The notes: generated from the letters alone by a model not told the origin. 64,000 nucleotides of DNA from Trematomus loennbergii (GCA_012861695.1 JAAOOA010000156.1:496001-560000); one strand, 5' to 3'; shown: positions 1 through 12,176, counted from the first letter of the stretch. Program-made: numbers and translations.

Positions 1-873
1 AATGTAGTTTTCTGTAGAAGTTAGTGTATCTAGTGAATCCGAATAACCTGCAATTAACACGACCTGTTCCAAGGGAGTTCCAGAGTATAAATGTGAATCA
101 CCCTTGCATGTTTTGAATGTTCCGAATTCCAATCCAACATCAAGGCAGATGATGTCATCATTTATCTGGTGATGACGTTATGACATCATCAGCAGATGAT
201 GTCATGAGGTGTAGGTGCTTGGATGTTCTTTATCGTGGCCTTCAAAATGGATTCTTAATTGAAGTGTAAAATAACAATACCCAACACCATGTTCACTTCA
301 AGCATTTAAATATATTACTATTGTGTTAATTAACCTAAGGTAAAATGTGAAATAAATTGATGAATTTTTTATTTGCTTTGTCTATTTTCTATGATTTCTC
401 AAGTGTTAAGAATCACTTACGGGTGGCAGTTGTTTAGATATGATTTTAAGCTAATTGCAATTCAAATATGTTGATTATAGACAATTTATATTTTCAGAAG
501 GAAATTTAAATCAACAAAGAAGTCATGTTCAAGGAATCTCTGTTACGATACATTATTCATCACCAAACTTTTTAATCTGCTCAGTTATTATATATATTAT
601 TATTAGCATGTTTTCCTTTTCTTCAAGGTTCAAGGTTCAAGGCTTTTATTGGTCATACGTACATAGCTACAGTGTAGTTATGACAATGACAATCTTAGGT
701 CACAGGCTCCTCCAACAGTGCAACACAATAAAACAGAAAAATAGTGCAAGTAAATAAGTAAAAATTGTAAAATAGTGAAAAAGTGCAATAAGAGTCTATA
801 TACAAGTGATTGGAATATGATATATTAGATAAATAATTGTTAAGTTGCAGCCAGATTAATGTTATGGATATTG

Positions 874-1135
874 AGACACTCAGAGACACTCAGAGACACT
901 CATGCCCCTTTTCACACCAACGCGTTTTCAGCGCCGGCTCGGAGCTAGAGCCTGAAAAGTACCGTTTTCTTAGCTCCGGAATCCGGTTCGTTTCCAGCTC
1001 CAAAAAATTGTCGGTCTAGAAGCAAGACTCCGGAGCTAAGAGGACACTCAGAGACTCTCAGAGACGCTCAGAGACACTCAGAGACGCTCAGAGACACTCA
1101 GAGACACTCAGAGACTCTCAGAGACGCTCAGAGAC
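874..1135. repeat. CTCAGAGACA minisatellite split by a TIR-like fragment
   Basis: A roughly 10-11 bp unit (CTCAGAGACA/G/T) is tandemly repeated at 874-905 and again at 1041-1134. Between them lies a 135 bp non-repetitive block starting GCCCCTTTTCACACCAACGC. That block resembles the inverted terminus near 16679 (reverse strand GCCCCGTTCACACCAACGC), so the minisatellite probably received a small DNA-transposon fragment. The same arrangement is at 49877-50140. Confidence 0.8.
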
Positions 1136-3532
1136 AGATTTGTGCGTCTGTTGCTTTACTGTAAATTGTGAATATACTGATAAACAAAAACAGGCAACAG
1201 TGTTGGACTTATGAGGTGTTGATATCCTTGTTTCAGCTGTAAATATAAAAACATGTAAATGTTGATTTCATGTCTTTGTAGCGATCTCTGGCTAATGTCA
1301 CAATGAAATAATGAAGGTCTCAGTACTGTAGTATCCTCCTGTGGTTGGGTGTTCCTTAGAGGGAGATGGGTACTCGTATGTAAAAGACTTGAAATTGGAA
1401 GGATGTTGTTTTATATCAGACAGTATTTATTTGTTTGTGATCATATGATTTCTCCCATTTTAAAAAGGTAATCCACTAACCCTCCAAGGAATTTCTTCAA
1501 CCTCCAATTGACTTCTTTCCACAATTGTGCAGTTTTTATATCCCCCTCTTTAAAGGATTAAGCTTTCACGTTGTAAGGTCTTTGGTGGGAAAATAACTTC
1601 AGTGAATATTAAAGTATAGGTGCTTCAGTTTGGGCGAATTTTCTCCAAGTCAGATTTTATGAGCTGAGTCGTGGATCTTGTTGGGTTCAGAATTCCAGAA
1701 AAGACAGACAACTTCTAAGTTTAACTATTTATTGTAAAGAGAGCAAAATATATATATCACTTGGCCAAGGACTTCGTCAGGTCATAGCAATCACAGACAG
1801 TAAAGCTGTAATCTGTCAGCACCATATCCGTAAAAATACATTTTATTACACAGGGCGTTGCCCGTACATTTATGATTGGTCAAGACTAGATGAAGAGATA
1901 CCATGGTTTAGACTTGGTTCTCTTTGGTTGGTGCGCAGACTCAGATAGAGTCTCTTGGCAACACGACCTTCCAATCAGCATTCGGCCGGCCTGTGGAAGT
2001 CCCTCCCTACTCTGGCATCATCATACGTAATTTGTTTTCGCTAACGTTTCTTCAGATATAGCGGGAAACCATAATGTTGCTTCCTAGCTTTGTGGGGGAG
2101 CGCGGCTTCCATGCGATTCAAGGCCGGTGCGATGTGCTGTTCTGACTACCTCTTTTTATTCTCTCAGTCTCTGCACCTGACCTTGCTACTTTCAGTATTG
2201 CACGCTAAACACTTTCTCATGTGACTTTTCCCTTCGTTCCTATCCTCCCCATCAAAACTTGGGGGGGGTGATTGAGTCTATTTATTCCAAAGTCACAGCC
2301 ACATAAATGAGCACAATAAGCTTATTGCAGATTTCAGAGGGTGAAAAGAGGTGCTGCAGCACAGGCAGTATGAGAAAAATGAAAAGCTTTTTGAACATTA
2401 AAGCATGGAGACATGTCAAAGTAGGGACACTAAATACAAATATGAACCTGAAAATAAGAAGAATATAGCCCCTTTAAGGTTAGACAGTCCTCCATTTAAC
2501 TTGAAACAGTTGGCCTTTCTTACTTTCCAGTTCACAAGAATAAAGATTTTAGTTTAGTTTGTGCAAAAATAGAATTGATGCCATTAGGCGGGAAGCAGCT
2601 GGACTTAAGGCTAATACTTGTTCAAGATCCATGCAGGCCTTTCTCAAAGCTACTGTACACACTGTACTGCAGGCAGGGGCGGATCTACCGGGGTGGCATG
2701 GGGTGGCAACTGGCAAAATAGCATTGCCACCCCAGCTGCCACCCCAGTTGGTATCTTTGTTTTGAAAGAAAAGATGTGGCTCATCGGACATTTATGAGAG
2801 AAAATCTCTAATGTCCGAGTGCAAGTGAATGCAGCACAAGACGCGAGTCTTGTAACCCCTCCCCCGGCCCTGGCACGAGCTTGGAAATATGATTGGCGGC
2901 GATTTCATTGTCATTCAAGTTTGGCTGTACTCAGCATTGAATCAAAACGCACTAAGTTAGCTGAATACACGTTTTTTAACCCTAACTGATGCAGTTAGTC
3001 ACTTCTTTAATGTTTGTTCTTTCTGATGTAAAGTCAAGGTTGTAACTGTTTGCAGTAAAGTCGTGGGGCGCTGAACTGTTCCTTTGAATCTTTTTGAATT
3101 TTGATACATGATAGTAATTACTTGTCTTTCAAGTTTGAAGGAGGGTGAGCAAGCATCTTGAGGAACATGCATCATTAACTCCTCCAAAAAATATAGTTTA
3201 TTCAATAATACATTAATATGTGAATCATAACAGTGATTGACAGCTGATAGGAATAATATGATTGTTAATATTATCATATTAATTCAGACAAACATCGATG
3301 AGACAGTTAATTAATGTACTTATTGCAGCAGTCTTCATAGATTTGGTACCCCTGCTGGTCTAAGAATGAAACAAACTCATTCAGTTATTGTTCAGTTAAA
3401 ATGCATAAAATGATGTCTGCCACCTTATATATTTATATGTAAGGCTTTACTGATGTGCCACAATAATGTCACCTATGTTATTGAGTTAAAATATTAATAT
3501 TGTGGCTTTCCAAGTTAACATTGATTAATGTT
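1136..3532. other. Non-coding repeat-rich stretch
   Basis: I see no credible gene here; the open frames are short, unspliced and shared only with the duplicate copy. About 2326-2482 is a reverse-strand fragment of the TTAA MITE family seen complete at 37641-38087, sharing the blocks around GACATGTCTCCATGCT and GTGCTGCAGCACC. About 2676-2745 has a terminus-like sequence (GGGGCGGATCTACCGG) with a local inverted repeat of TGGGGTGGCA. The whole stretch recurs at 50141-52535. Confidence 0.6.
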
Positions 3533-4205
3533 GCGTTTCCACTTGGCGTATTTCCGGCTAGCGGGTACTATTTCACAGTTTTTCTGGCCCCATAAAATCG
3601 AGGTTCTTTCCGGCCCAACAACCAGGCTGAGTCAGGCTGAGTATGCTAAACTAGAGAGAGAATCGCTGGCAAGGGGGCTACAACTACAACAAAATGAACA
3701 TATTTGACCGTGATTTAATTGTAATACACATTTCAAAATGATGCCGAAGTAACAGCATACTGATACCGGTTACTAAAAACCATGAATTAATGCTTTGACG
3801 GCAGGCAAAAAACCTTTTAAAATGCGTGTTGTCTAAATGGAGATCGGCTAAGCTAACGCAGTATATGCTCCGACCGTCCACACTCACAACAACGGCCTAT
3901 ACAGACATAAATAAACCAGCGACTGTATTCGCCATGACACAGACAGTCTGTGGTTTGTACTTGTTTAACTTTTGTCTAGTTTCTGAACAGATATGAGGAG
4001 CTTGAGTGCTAACAGCTGATGTTGTTTTTCTGTGGTTCTCATTGAAGATGACGTCACGGCTCCGCCTACACTGCGTCACTATAGATACTGCCCCAGCTAC
4101 TAAACTGTAATGGAAAATAGCATAAATGAGCCAGTCCTAACAAGGCCTAACGAGGCCCATACCGAGCGAGGCCGAGCGAGGTCCTATAGTGGAAATGCGC
4201 CATAA
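3533..4205. mobile_element. MITE-like element with imperfect TIRs
   Basis: The left end reads TTGCGTTTCCACTTGGCG. The right end, read in reverse, is TGGCGCATTTCCACTATAGG, giving imperfect inverted termini around a GC-rich interior (TGACGTCACGGCTCCGCC near the right end). There is no coding capacity and no clear target duplication. In copy 2 the same element (about 52536-55242) is interrupted by the 2.08 kb insertion at 52953-55033. Confidence 0.55.
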
Positions 4206-5002
4206 ATGTACTTACAACACAAGTGAAAACACCTGTAAGTTCACCAAGTGTGTTTTACAGGGATACATGATACACAAAAAGATCAATTAAAGGAGACGTT
4301 ATTTGGTGAGCCCGTATATCTCTGTCTGACTTAAATAAATAAAAAGTCACTAAGTTATGTTTTAGTTTGTGCTGAGTGAATGAGAAAGGAGTGAACTTTA
4401 TAAACCAAGAGAAAGAGTCTCTGTATTAATATTTAACATTTAGCACTCAGGACTCTATGTCATAAACTTCTAAAAGTCTTACATGAGATTAAACACTAAC
4501 AAATACCGAGCTCATCTCATGACATTAATGTGTGTGTTCATATTAAGTTCACAACTTTATAGCAATGGGTGTTAATTTACTTATATAAATGAACAAACAG
4601 CAGGTAAATATCACCTTTAATAAGTCAAGGGTAATTTCAAATTGACTAGAAGTCACTGCAAGTTTACAATTCTCTTTGGCGCCCCCTACTGCTGATACCA
4701 ACACTGGAGGAGAGACAAGCACAACTTTGGGAGTTCAGCCTTTGCAGACAAACCTATAACACATGAAAGGGAAAACCCCAAAAAGCACAACAGGACCCTT
4801 TTAACACCAACTTTAAAGTTTCTTCTTAACTTAAACACCAACAACTTAAAGAAAAGGCTCAGGCATGTAAAATGTGCCACTTAAGCACTTTCTCCAAACA
4901 AATGATGGCTCTTCTTTTATTTTATTCCAGGCACTTTCATATTTGAAACTAAAGCACTTCTTTGATAAAAGGCCGTTGGCGTCTTCCTTTAGTAATAATC
5001 CA
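4206..5002. other. Non-coding; diverged MITE fragment near 4620-4840
   Basis: No gene is supported. Bases 4620-4840 resemble the right half of the TTAA MITE at 37641-38087, sharing ACAAACCTATA and the pattern AGGGAAA-CCCC followed by a GGACCCTTTTAA end. The rest is AT-rich sequence shared with copy 2 (55243-56030). Confidence 0.5.
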
Positions 5003-5006
5003 TTAA

Positions 5007-7280
5007 AGTGGACCTATCATGCTATATTTAAATGATATATTGTAGGGCCATACCTATATGAGGTATATTTATACGTTTCTGTTTTCAAAATACCAAACAG
5101 ATCATGCATTTTAGCCATGCCTCATTTCGCTCTATGTGCTGTTTGCTGTCTACGGGTCTGATTCTGCTGACCACGCCCCCCTGCAGGAGAGGGGAGACGT
5201 GCTCTGGGGCCTCATTTATAAAGGGATATACGCTCAAAAAATGGCGTACGCCAGTTTCTACGTAATGTTTGCGATTTATAAAATACTAACTTGACGGGAA
5301 AATGTGCTGTCCTCCACGCAAACTCTAACCCATGCGTACGCACGAAGCACACAAACGGGAGAGACGAGAAACTGCGACACCGTTGGCAGAAGGAAGAATG
5401 GAGAGAAATATGTGGAAATAATACCATAAATAAAATGTTACCTCTCATTTATCAAATATGAAGAATTCATTTTCAAACATTGATTAAAGCCAATCTTTAA
5501 ATGATTAAACAAACGCCTGTTTGAGACTCCTCAGTGCACACAAAAACATAACTTGGAGAAATAAATAAATACGGATATGCTATTTAAAACCACCTCGAAT
5601 ATGTTGTGTTAATGTTATGAAATGTTTTCTCATAAATGATGCGGTAAGCAGGAGGACAGAATTACGTCTAAACTGACGCCGTTTTGCATTTCTATAGGTT
5701 GTAGATACGAGCATGGTTTTATATACTATCACGTTTAATCGTGTTTTATGCCGTTTGCCAAGACTTGATAAGTCGCTCGTAAAACACAGGAGGTATGGAA
5801 ACTAAGAACACCATATGTGGTAAATTGTACAGCTAATATAACACAATCCATTAGTTGTATTTCCTTGAACTGGTGGATTATGGATATATAGTTGCTGATC
5901 GACAGCTGGAACACAAACCACCAAATACAACAAAAATAATTCAGATCCAGTCGTCATGACTCCACTCCGGAGGGATTCCCCGATCATTTCTTACAGTTTC
6001 TCATCAAGGGGGTGTCTCCTGTCCCCGGGACAAACACACTGCCTGAGGAAGGTTATGTGTATTTTTTTTATCATTAACTTTTTTCGGACCACTTAATTAT
6101 TTATTTTGGTGACGATCCGACCTCCATGCTGCTACTCTGGTTCAAACTGCATCCACCAAACAATATGATTTATCTCGACCTCCCCACAATAACCTAAATC
6201 TGACACGGTGTGAGATGTCTTTTTTAGCTGTTCTATCGTAATTTCCTGCGATCTTCTTCATGCAGTCAGTCACAATGAATGAATGGGCGTTTCTTTGACT
6301 ATGTATAGGCAAATATGGGCGTTACGTGTCGATTGTGATTTATAAAGGGAAACAGGCGTAGGGAGTGCCGTACGCACTTCCCTCGCCGGTACGCAATGTT
6401 TTGTGAATCGGAAAATGGCGGAAAATGTATGTACCTATTTTTGTGCTTTGTACTACGTAAGCAACCTTCCTACGTCAATCCTACGCAAGGCGTTATAAAT
6501 GAGGCCCCTGATCAGCTGCTGGGCTGTCAGAAGAGGGGGAGAAAAAAGATCTCCGTCCTCCGTGTTTTATTATATAGAGTCGTTATTCATTTGTTTTAAA
6601 GCTCAATAAATAACAAAGAAGACCTTTGACTGGCACTTTTCTAATTTTGTCCGGAAGATTTAAACTTTAACGGACATCTTGACCGGCGAAACAAACTGAA
6701 ACTGAAACTCTGCCGCACGGTCCCCTCGTTCCTTGGAAGAGGCGGAGAGGTGGGTGTTTGTCATCTGCTGGTGGACTAACCGGAGAGAATTACAGTGCTT
6801 GCCTCGACGGGGAGGGATTGCATTGAATTAAAGCAGCGGGAGCAAACGCTTGCCTCGGGGAGGGAGAAAAAAAGCCACAGCGGAGAATAAACAGAAGGGT
6901 AACCATGGTAACTATGGGCGGGAAGTCTTCTTCGCTGCTTTTGTGGCAGACTACAGCGCCACTTACAGGCCTGGCATATGCACTACAGCGTCTCCAGCGC
7001 TTTCGAGCGGCAATGGCCGGCCGTGGCCCAACCCCACATTCCCCTGATAGGTGGAGAGTTGGCCCAATAGCCGTAGCGCCACTTCTGTGACGACATAGAA
7101 GTGTTCAAATCTGGATCAGTCTGTATCAGATCCGTTGCAGCCCCTTTTTTAGAGATTTGGGTATGGAGGAAAATAGAGAGGGTTGTGTTTTCTGACACTT
7201 GGTGAGTTCCCTGGAACACCGGGGACACATATTCATGTATAAAAGACGTACAAAAGTGCATTTTGCATGATAGGTCCCCT
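5007..7280. mobile_element. TTAA-flanked DNA element, expanded by a nested insertion
   Basis: TTAA at 5003-5006 and 7281-7284 flanks inverted termini: AAGTGGACCTATCATGC on the left and, in reverse, AAAGGGGACCTATCATGC on the right. The TTAA target duplication suggests piggyBac- or Kolobok-type mobilisation. Shorter relatives are at 45605-46089 (485 bp) and, in the duplicate, 56035-56278 (244 bp). This copy is long because it contains the element at 5206-6508 and extra interior sequence. It carries no transposase. Confidence 0.82.
5206..6508. mobile_element. Nested TIR element (GGGGCCTCATTTATAAA ends)
   Basis: The ends are GGGGCCTCATTTATAAA and its inverse TTATAAATGAGGCCCC. Taking the element as GGGCC...GGCCC leaves a possible 3-bp target duplication CTG on both sides, which would fit a PIF/Harbinger-like non-autonomous element. 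That family call is inference. The 1.3 kb interior contains no transposase frame that I recognise. It is absent from the matching element in copy 2. Confidence 0.75.
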
Positions 7281-7284
7281 TTAA

Positions 7285-7665
7285 AGGTGGGGTAGGTAAG
7301 TTTGTGAAACCGGCTCGAGATACACTTTTTGTTATATTCCATGGAATGCTCTTAACATCCCGATAGCAATGAATATCTTAAGTGCTTTGACAAAAAATCC
7401 ATAAAAAAAAATCATCTGTGGAAGCCGTAGTACTGTAAAAAGTACGACCAATCATTTTAGCCGGCCCGGCTAAAATAACTGGATGGCCTACCTGCCTGTC
7501 AGCCTTCCATCTGTGCACAAACTTATCTCGTGCCCTCATTGGTCATGTGCGCGTTCGTGTGTGTTGGAGGAGGGGCTCTATAAGGAAGTGGCAGATTTTC
7601 TCCGGTTGTGTATTTTCAAATTCTAGCGATCTCGAGCCGGTTTCTCAAACTTACCTACCCCACCT
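7285..7665. mobile_element. TTAA MITE, present only in copy 1
   Basis: Long near-perfect inverted termini: AGGTGGGGTAGGTAAGTTTG on the left and CAAACTTACCTACCCCACCT on the right. TTAA (7281-7284 and 7666-7669) flanks the 381 bp element. Copy 2 near 56279 has a single TTAA and no element, i.e. an empty site. The element therefore inserted after the duplication, or on one haplotype. It is non-coding, and the TTAA points to a piggyBac/Kolobok-type transposase acting in trans. Confidence 0.9.
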
Positions 7666-7669
7666 TTAA

Positions 7670-8739
7670 GGTCTGAAACATTTGAGTACTTCTTCAAGAC
7701 AGGGTTCGCTGACCAAACCTGAAGCTAACAAAAGCAACAGGTCAGACCTCCACTGCCACCTACTGGTTTTATTTGGGACAAGCAATTTCATTCCTGTTAA
7801 AAAAGTCCATAAGAATTACAGTTCAACAGATGCATGGTGTATTCTGCTGACAAAGTGCTGACAGCCACTACACTTAAAGTACATTAAAAAACATTCTCCA
7901 TATGCGATATACATAATTAAATATACATTATGACATTAGATTGTTAATTGCTGCATCAAGCAGGTTGTAACGGTTGTAGATAAACACAGTTTTGATTCAC
8001 TTTACGATATTTATGTCTTGTGATATATATTGTATACTTTTACTTTGTTGTTCCTTAAACAGTTAGTCCACTCATTTAATTTTTACATCAAGTTCATCAC
8101 GTTTTTTAATTTCTCTTTTAAATATAGTGAAGTACAAGCATCAATATATGTACTAAATTACAATACTTGAGTAATTGTACTTAGTTACTTTCCAACACTG
8201 CAAATATATAATCCTGGCTCATAACTCAATGAACTATGAATGATTAGCCTGATTGTGGTCTTCAGACTTCAGTTCAGAGTTGGGTGGTCTTCTAGCGCCA
8301 CCCGGTGATACATTCTTATGTTTGCTTTTGCGTTTGACTCTCTTCCTCATTTTTTTGTTGGCTTGACATTTTAAAAACAGTCGTGGTGGAGTCAGGCTTT
8401 AATTTGTACCTGGAGACTGACCCAATGAGAAAAACAAAAAAACATAAAACAACCTGGGGTTGTGTTAGTTACACATACTGTATAATAAGGTAGCCTACTT
8501 TGTAAGTTCTGCTTGAACAATATGTGTCCCCACTAAACAAAATACATTTCATTGCCACCACAAAACTCACTGTTTTGTTTTCTCAAGTTCAGGCACATGT
8601 GGCTTTTGTAGAAAGCGGTGACTTCATTCTAGCTCCACTTTACTCCAAAAGAATATCTTTAATTTGCCGTTTGTCATCTATTCCTCTCGAGGTTGTGCCG
8701 TTGACTCACCTGTCGTCCTCCAGCTGGATCTCCATAGCA
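7670..8739. other. Non-coding interval with a possible Lys/Arg-rich exon
   Basis: Mostly AT-rich sequence shared with copy 2. About 8240-8409 (minus) matches the candidate Lys/Arg-rich exon described at 56861-57027. Near 8712 the minus strand reads GACGACAG followed by GTGAGT, a good splice-donor context at the downstream edge of the ZEB-like exon. Nothing else is supported. Confidence 0.4.
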
Positions 8740-9070
8740 TCACAGAAGAAGTCGTGAACTTTCTCTTATTCCCTCTCTCTCATCTGAGTCAAGTTGGGTC
8801 GTAGTCCAAGCGTCAAACTGCGGTACATGCAGGTCTGAGGAGTGACACTCTGCGAGGTCTCGAACCGGGTCAGAGTCAGGACGGATCTTCGTGCAGCGAC
8901 TAGATTTGCGTCTAGAGTTGTGCAGGGAGTACGATCCGGAGTGAGAGAAACGCTTCCCGCACTTTCGCACTGAAAGGGTTTGTCCCCGGAGTGCAGCCTC
9001 GCGTGTTCGATCAGGTGGTGTTGGTGTTTGAAGGCCTTCTTGCAGACTTTGCATTCAAATGGTCGTTTTC
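8740..9070 (-). pseudogene. ZEB-like two-finger exon, copy 1 (frameshifted)
   Basis: The exon opens after a good acceptor (CTATTTTCAG at 9071-9080). It encodes a C2H2 finger (C-x2-C-x12-H-x3-H, core [16 protein letters not shown]) and then the second finger [12 protein letters not shown]. In ZEB1/ZEB2 transcription factors these are the last two C-terminal zinc fingers, so the homology call is strong. The usual finger-end sequence is altered (HNSRR...C). The tail includes DSDERE, a motif I associate with ZEB C-termini. One T is missing near 8961 relative to copy 2, which shifts frame between the two fingers, so this copy cannot encode both. No other ZEB exon is recognisable upstream (higher coordinates), which suggests a dispersed gene fragment. 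Confidence 0.72.
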
Positions 9071-9999
9071 CTGAAAATAGGAGAACAAAGAGTCAGACTC
9101 ATACTGCGCCTGTCTGAAAAACAACACCAACAAAACTGAGACAAAATTAAGTAGTAGAGTAAACACCTATACTGTAACTAAAACTGAACACGATAAGATA
9201 GGACTGCTACCCAAACTTGTGTTCATTTAGATTTCCCCAGAAATTATTCAAACATTAAAAAACTGAAACAATTACCTGACACACTCATTAGTTGATTGAC
9301 AGAAAAATAACTGTTCAATGAGAGCTTTTATACATTTTTATTTAGGTTATGGCATGTTGGCCATATGAAAACATGTTTTTTTCCCTTGTGTTATGTTCAC
9401 ATTTCGCACCTTTTGGTAATGTTTGGGTCAAATTGAACCGGGACATATTTCAGGGTTTAAAAAAAAGACAGAACTAAATTCAACATGCACAATTCCTTAT
9501 ATATATTGTCTTTAACGCATTCCTCAACAATATACAATATATGATTCATTTTTGAAAATTCAAATTTAACAATGGAAGTGTCCATCGTTTTTTGTGATAA
9601 AAATGTAATTTATGTTAAAAAAAATACACTGTAATAAAAACTAGGTTTCCATTTTGCTCATGCTTTTCTAGGACAAATGTAAATGAAACATTTTTTCATT
9701 AATGTTTATTATTTTTAATCTGTCATATAATAATCAAAGCCCTGAAGGAAATAAAGCAATTTTCACAGCAATTGAAACACAAGAACCACACATCCAAAAG
9801 TATTTGGCTGTGAAATATATAGAGATGATGAAACATCCATATCAATGACATAGAACAGATATAAACACAAAGCAAATAAAAACAATTAACAGTCACTATT
9901 CATAAAATACAGTATATCCGAAAAATATATTGATGAAGTGACGTTGCAGAACATCATGTGAGTCAATGGGCAAGTCCGTTTAGGAAACACATGATGTAC

Positions 10000-10133
10000 A
10001 GAACTTCTTCGTGTGTATAGCACAGATGTACTTGTTGCAGTTGCTGCATGTAGTCTGTGTCTTGGAGTCCTTTGAGGGTCCACAGACCTCACAGCGCTTC
10101 CTTTTGCCGGCACAGGGTGCAATCTAGAACAGT
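10000..10133 (-). pseudogene. PiggyBac transposase C-terminal Cys-rich domain remnant
   Basis: The minus strand reads KRKRCEVCGPSKDSKTQTTC, then SNCNKYICAIHTKKFCTSC and a stop. The CxxC pairs with a downstream CxxC, IH and CxxC pattern match the cross-brace zinc domain that ends piggyBac transposases and binds the inner terminal repeats. It stands alone because the catalytic region is deleted. The copy 2 equivalent (about 58500-58630) has lost several codons near the end. Confidence 0.75.
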
Positions 10134-10182
10134 AAAATATGTATTAGTTCAGAAATTGTTTTCACCACATCTCCTAACACTG

Positions 10183-10186
<4 letters not shown>

Positions 10187-10255
<69 letters not shown>
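10187..10255. repeat. (CA)n microsatellite
   Basis: An uninterrupted CA tract of about 69 bp between the N- and C-terminal piggyBac remnants. The copy 2 tract at the same place (58709-58815) is longer, showing length divergence between copies. Confidence 0.97.
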
Positions 10256-10256
<1 letters not shown>

Positions 10257-10265
10257 CCACTTACT

Positions 10266-10508
10266 TCAGGCACTTCTTGCGGCTGGCTTTGGGGGTCCTT
10301 CAGCGGCTGGCTGTGGGGGTCTTCCAACAGCTGGCTCTGAGTCAAGTTCATCTTCCAATTCGCTGTCAAATTCTGAGTTTACCTCCACTTTATCCTCATC
10401 TTCAGAAATGTCTTCCTGTTCCACTTCACCGTGTTCTTCTAATGCATTCCACTCACTCTCATCCATTATTAGCTCCAAGGCTCTCTGAGCAGAATATCTT
10501 TTGGCCAT
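10266..10508 (-). pseudogene. PiggyBac transposase N-terminal fragment
   Basis: It begins MAKRYSAQRALELIMDESE, followed by a strongly acidic stretch (EEHGEVEQEDISEDED, then E/D-rich to residue about 65) and a short Pro/Ala-rich run that ends in a stop. The basic start, the RYSxxxALELI helix and the acidic linker are typical of teleost piggyBac transposase N-termini. The DDE/DDD catalytic domain that should follow is absent and is replaced by the CA tract and the C-terminal remnant, so the product would be inactive. Met10508 is preferred over the upstream in-frame Met because family similarity starts there. The copy 2 counterpart is 58823-59065. Confidence 0.7.
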
Positions 10509-10729
10509 TTTGCTGGTAGATAATTGTAGTTCTGCACTATACACTGTAATGTGAGGTTATGTCTCTGTTTAGTCCCTCCTCCGGCGTGCAGGTGCGAGGG
10601 GGACAGTGCGAGAAAATGTAAAATGTTTATACATTTCTGGAAGATCTAAAATGTTTATAATGTTTTAGGATAGTTTTGTGTGTGTGTGTGAGTGTGTGTG
10701 TGAGTGCGTGCGTGTGTGTGTGTTTCTGT

Positions 10730-11784
10730 GGGTCCTTCTCAGGTCGACTATTTTCATTTCCTCGGTCCTCGGTCCTCGGTATCACCGGAAGTTGATTTGT
10801 CTGCGCCATCTTGAGTAGCGTCCCATGGCTCTTATTTCTGCCGGAGGACCGAGGATCGAGGAGCGAGGAGCGATAATGGAGGAGCGATAACCGAGGAACC
10901 ACCAGACCATCCTCCGGTGAAATCCTCAGATACTCTCCCCGCCCCCTTACTGTGTATCGCTCACTGATTGGACGATGCAGCGCATGCACTGATCAGATGC
11001 TTCTTGACATGAGAGCAGTTTCCCAGCGGAGTGAAGAAAACACATGAAACTCACGGGACTCACTCCTCAGTTTATACTGTGTTTTGTTTCAATTAATGCA
11101 TCATTCAGTTACAAATATGTGATATATCTGAACAACAAAGTGGTCAAAAATCATTTTATTCATTTATTGGAAACATTTTCATGATCGCTTTTTCGTTTTA
11201 CATGTTCATTTATTGTCATTTTCATTCAGTCAGTCATGAAGTGCTATTTAACATGTTCATTTGCTACATATCCACACAAACAAAGTGTGCAATCCAATGA
11301 TTAATGAATGTTAATCTAACTGGGTTTTGATAGATAACATATCTCTTTTCTTCTCTGAATTATTTTATTTCTATTGTGCACTCTAATCAATATTAATCCA
11401 ACTATTGTTCGTTTATACATTTTAAGAATGGCGTTTATCTTTTTTGAGAATGAGTTCTTATTTTATTTAATGTATTTGGGTCTACAACAGATGATACAAA
11501 TGTTTGTGTCAGTAAATGTGTACTAACAGAGGCGTGGGTGTTTGTGAAAATAACGGGGACAGAGCTGCTGTCAGACGAACAGCTGTGCCGCGTCATCACA
11601 AACGGACGTCGCTTCACGTGACGCTCCGGAGGAAAGGACGTCCCATTGCTCTTAAAACTCATTTCCCTGCTTCTCGTGGTTTCCTTGCGTCTCTCCATGC
11701 TTCGCTGGTGGGAGGGACTAAACGCAGGGAAACGACGCAAGTGAGGGACGCAAGGATTCCATTTAATCGACCTGAGAAGGACCC
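10730..11784. mobile_element. TIR element A inside the piggyBac remnant (copy 1 only)
   Basis: An 18-bp perfect inverted repeat, GGGTCCTTCTCAGGTCGA at 10730-10747 and its reverse complement at 11767-11784, bounds a 1,055 bp element. The interior is non-coding as far as I can see, with internally repetitive ends (CCTCGGTCCTCGG on the left, GAGGAGCGAGGAGCG nearby). Copy 2 lacks it. A short target duplication (CTGTG before the left end and again after 12177) may enclose this element together with its neighbour. Confidence 0.8.
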
Positions 11785-11785
11785 T

Positions 11786-12176
11786 GGGTGTTTCTCAATC
11801 GCGAGTAAAGCTGCTTCAGAGCCACTATTTCAAGCATATGACGTCATCGAGTGCCGCCGAAGTACTGTTCCAATCTCCAGTATACTTGGAAATCTAGCGA
11901 GCCCGGCGTACTCCGTTTGGACAAATATCGAGTGTGCACATGAGTAGACTTCGCGGCCTTAAAATCCCCACAATGCTTTGCGCACGGACCAATTTCCCCA
12001 AATCTGTGGCGGAAGATGTAAGGCGGGCCTCTCGTATGACGCACACCTGCACACTTGCTAGCGTGTTCCTCTCTTTGTTTTCCGAATGTCAGGAAGTATT
12101 CTTGACTCGCTTCTGAAGCAAGATGCTCGGCAGAGATGTGCTACCAAGCAAGCGTACTCGCGATTGAGAAACACCC
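11786..12176. mobile_element. TIR element B abutting element A (copy 1 only)
   Basis: A 22-bp inverted repeat, GGGTGTTTCTCAATCGCGAG plus TA at the left and its exact reverse complement at 12155-12176, bounds a 391 bp element. It is separated from element A by one base and absent from copy 2. It has no coding capacity, and the family is not identified. Confidence 0.8.

Noticed and set aside
874..1135. CRISPR-like array
   Set aside because: Units are contiguous 10-11 bp repeats without spacers, in a vertebrate genome.
3684..3887. 67-codon minus-strand frame kept at 52687-52890
   Set aside because: It lies inside a MITE-like element. Identity follows from the duplication and no protein signal is visible.
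10057..10488. Plus-strand 143-codon frame with a poly-Thr/His run and Ser-rich end
   Set aside because: It reads through the (CA)n tract and the antisense of the piggyBac N-terminus. The composition is an artefact.
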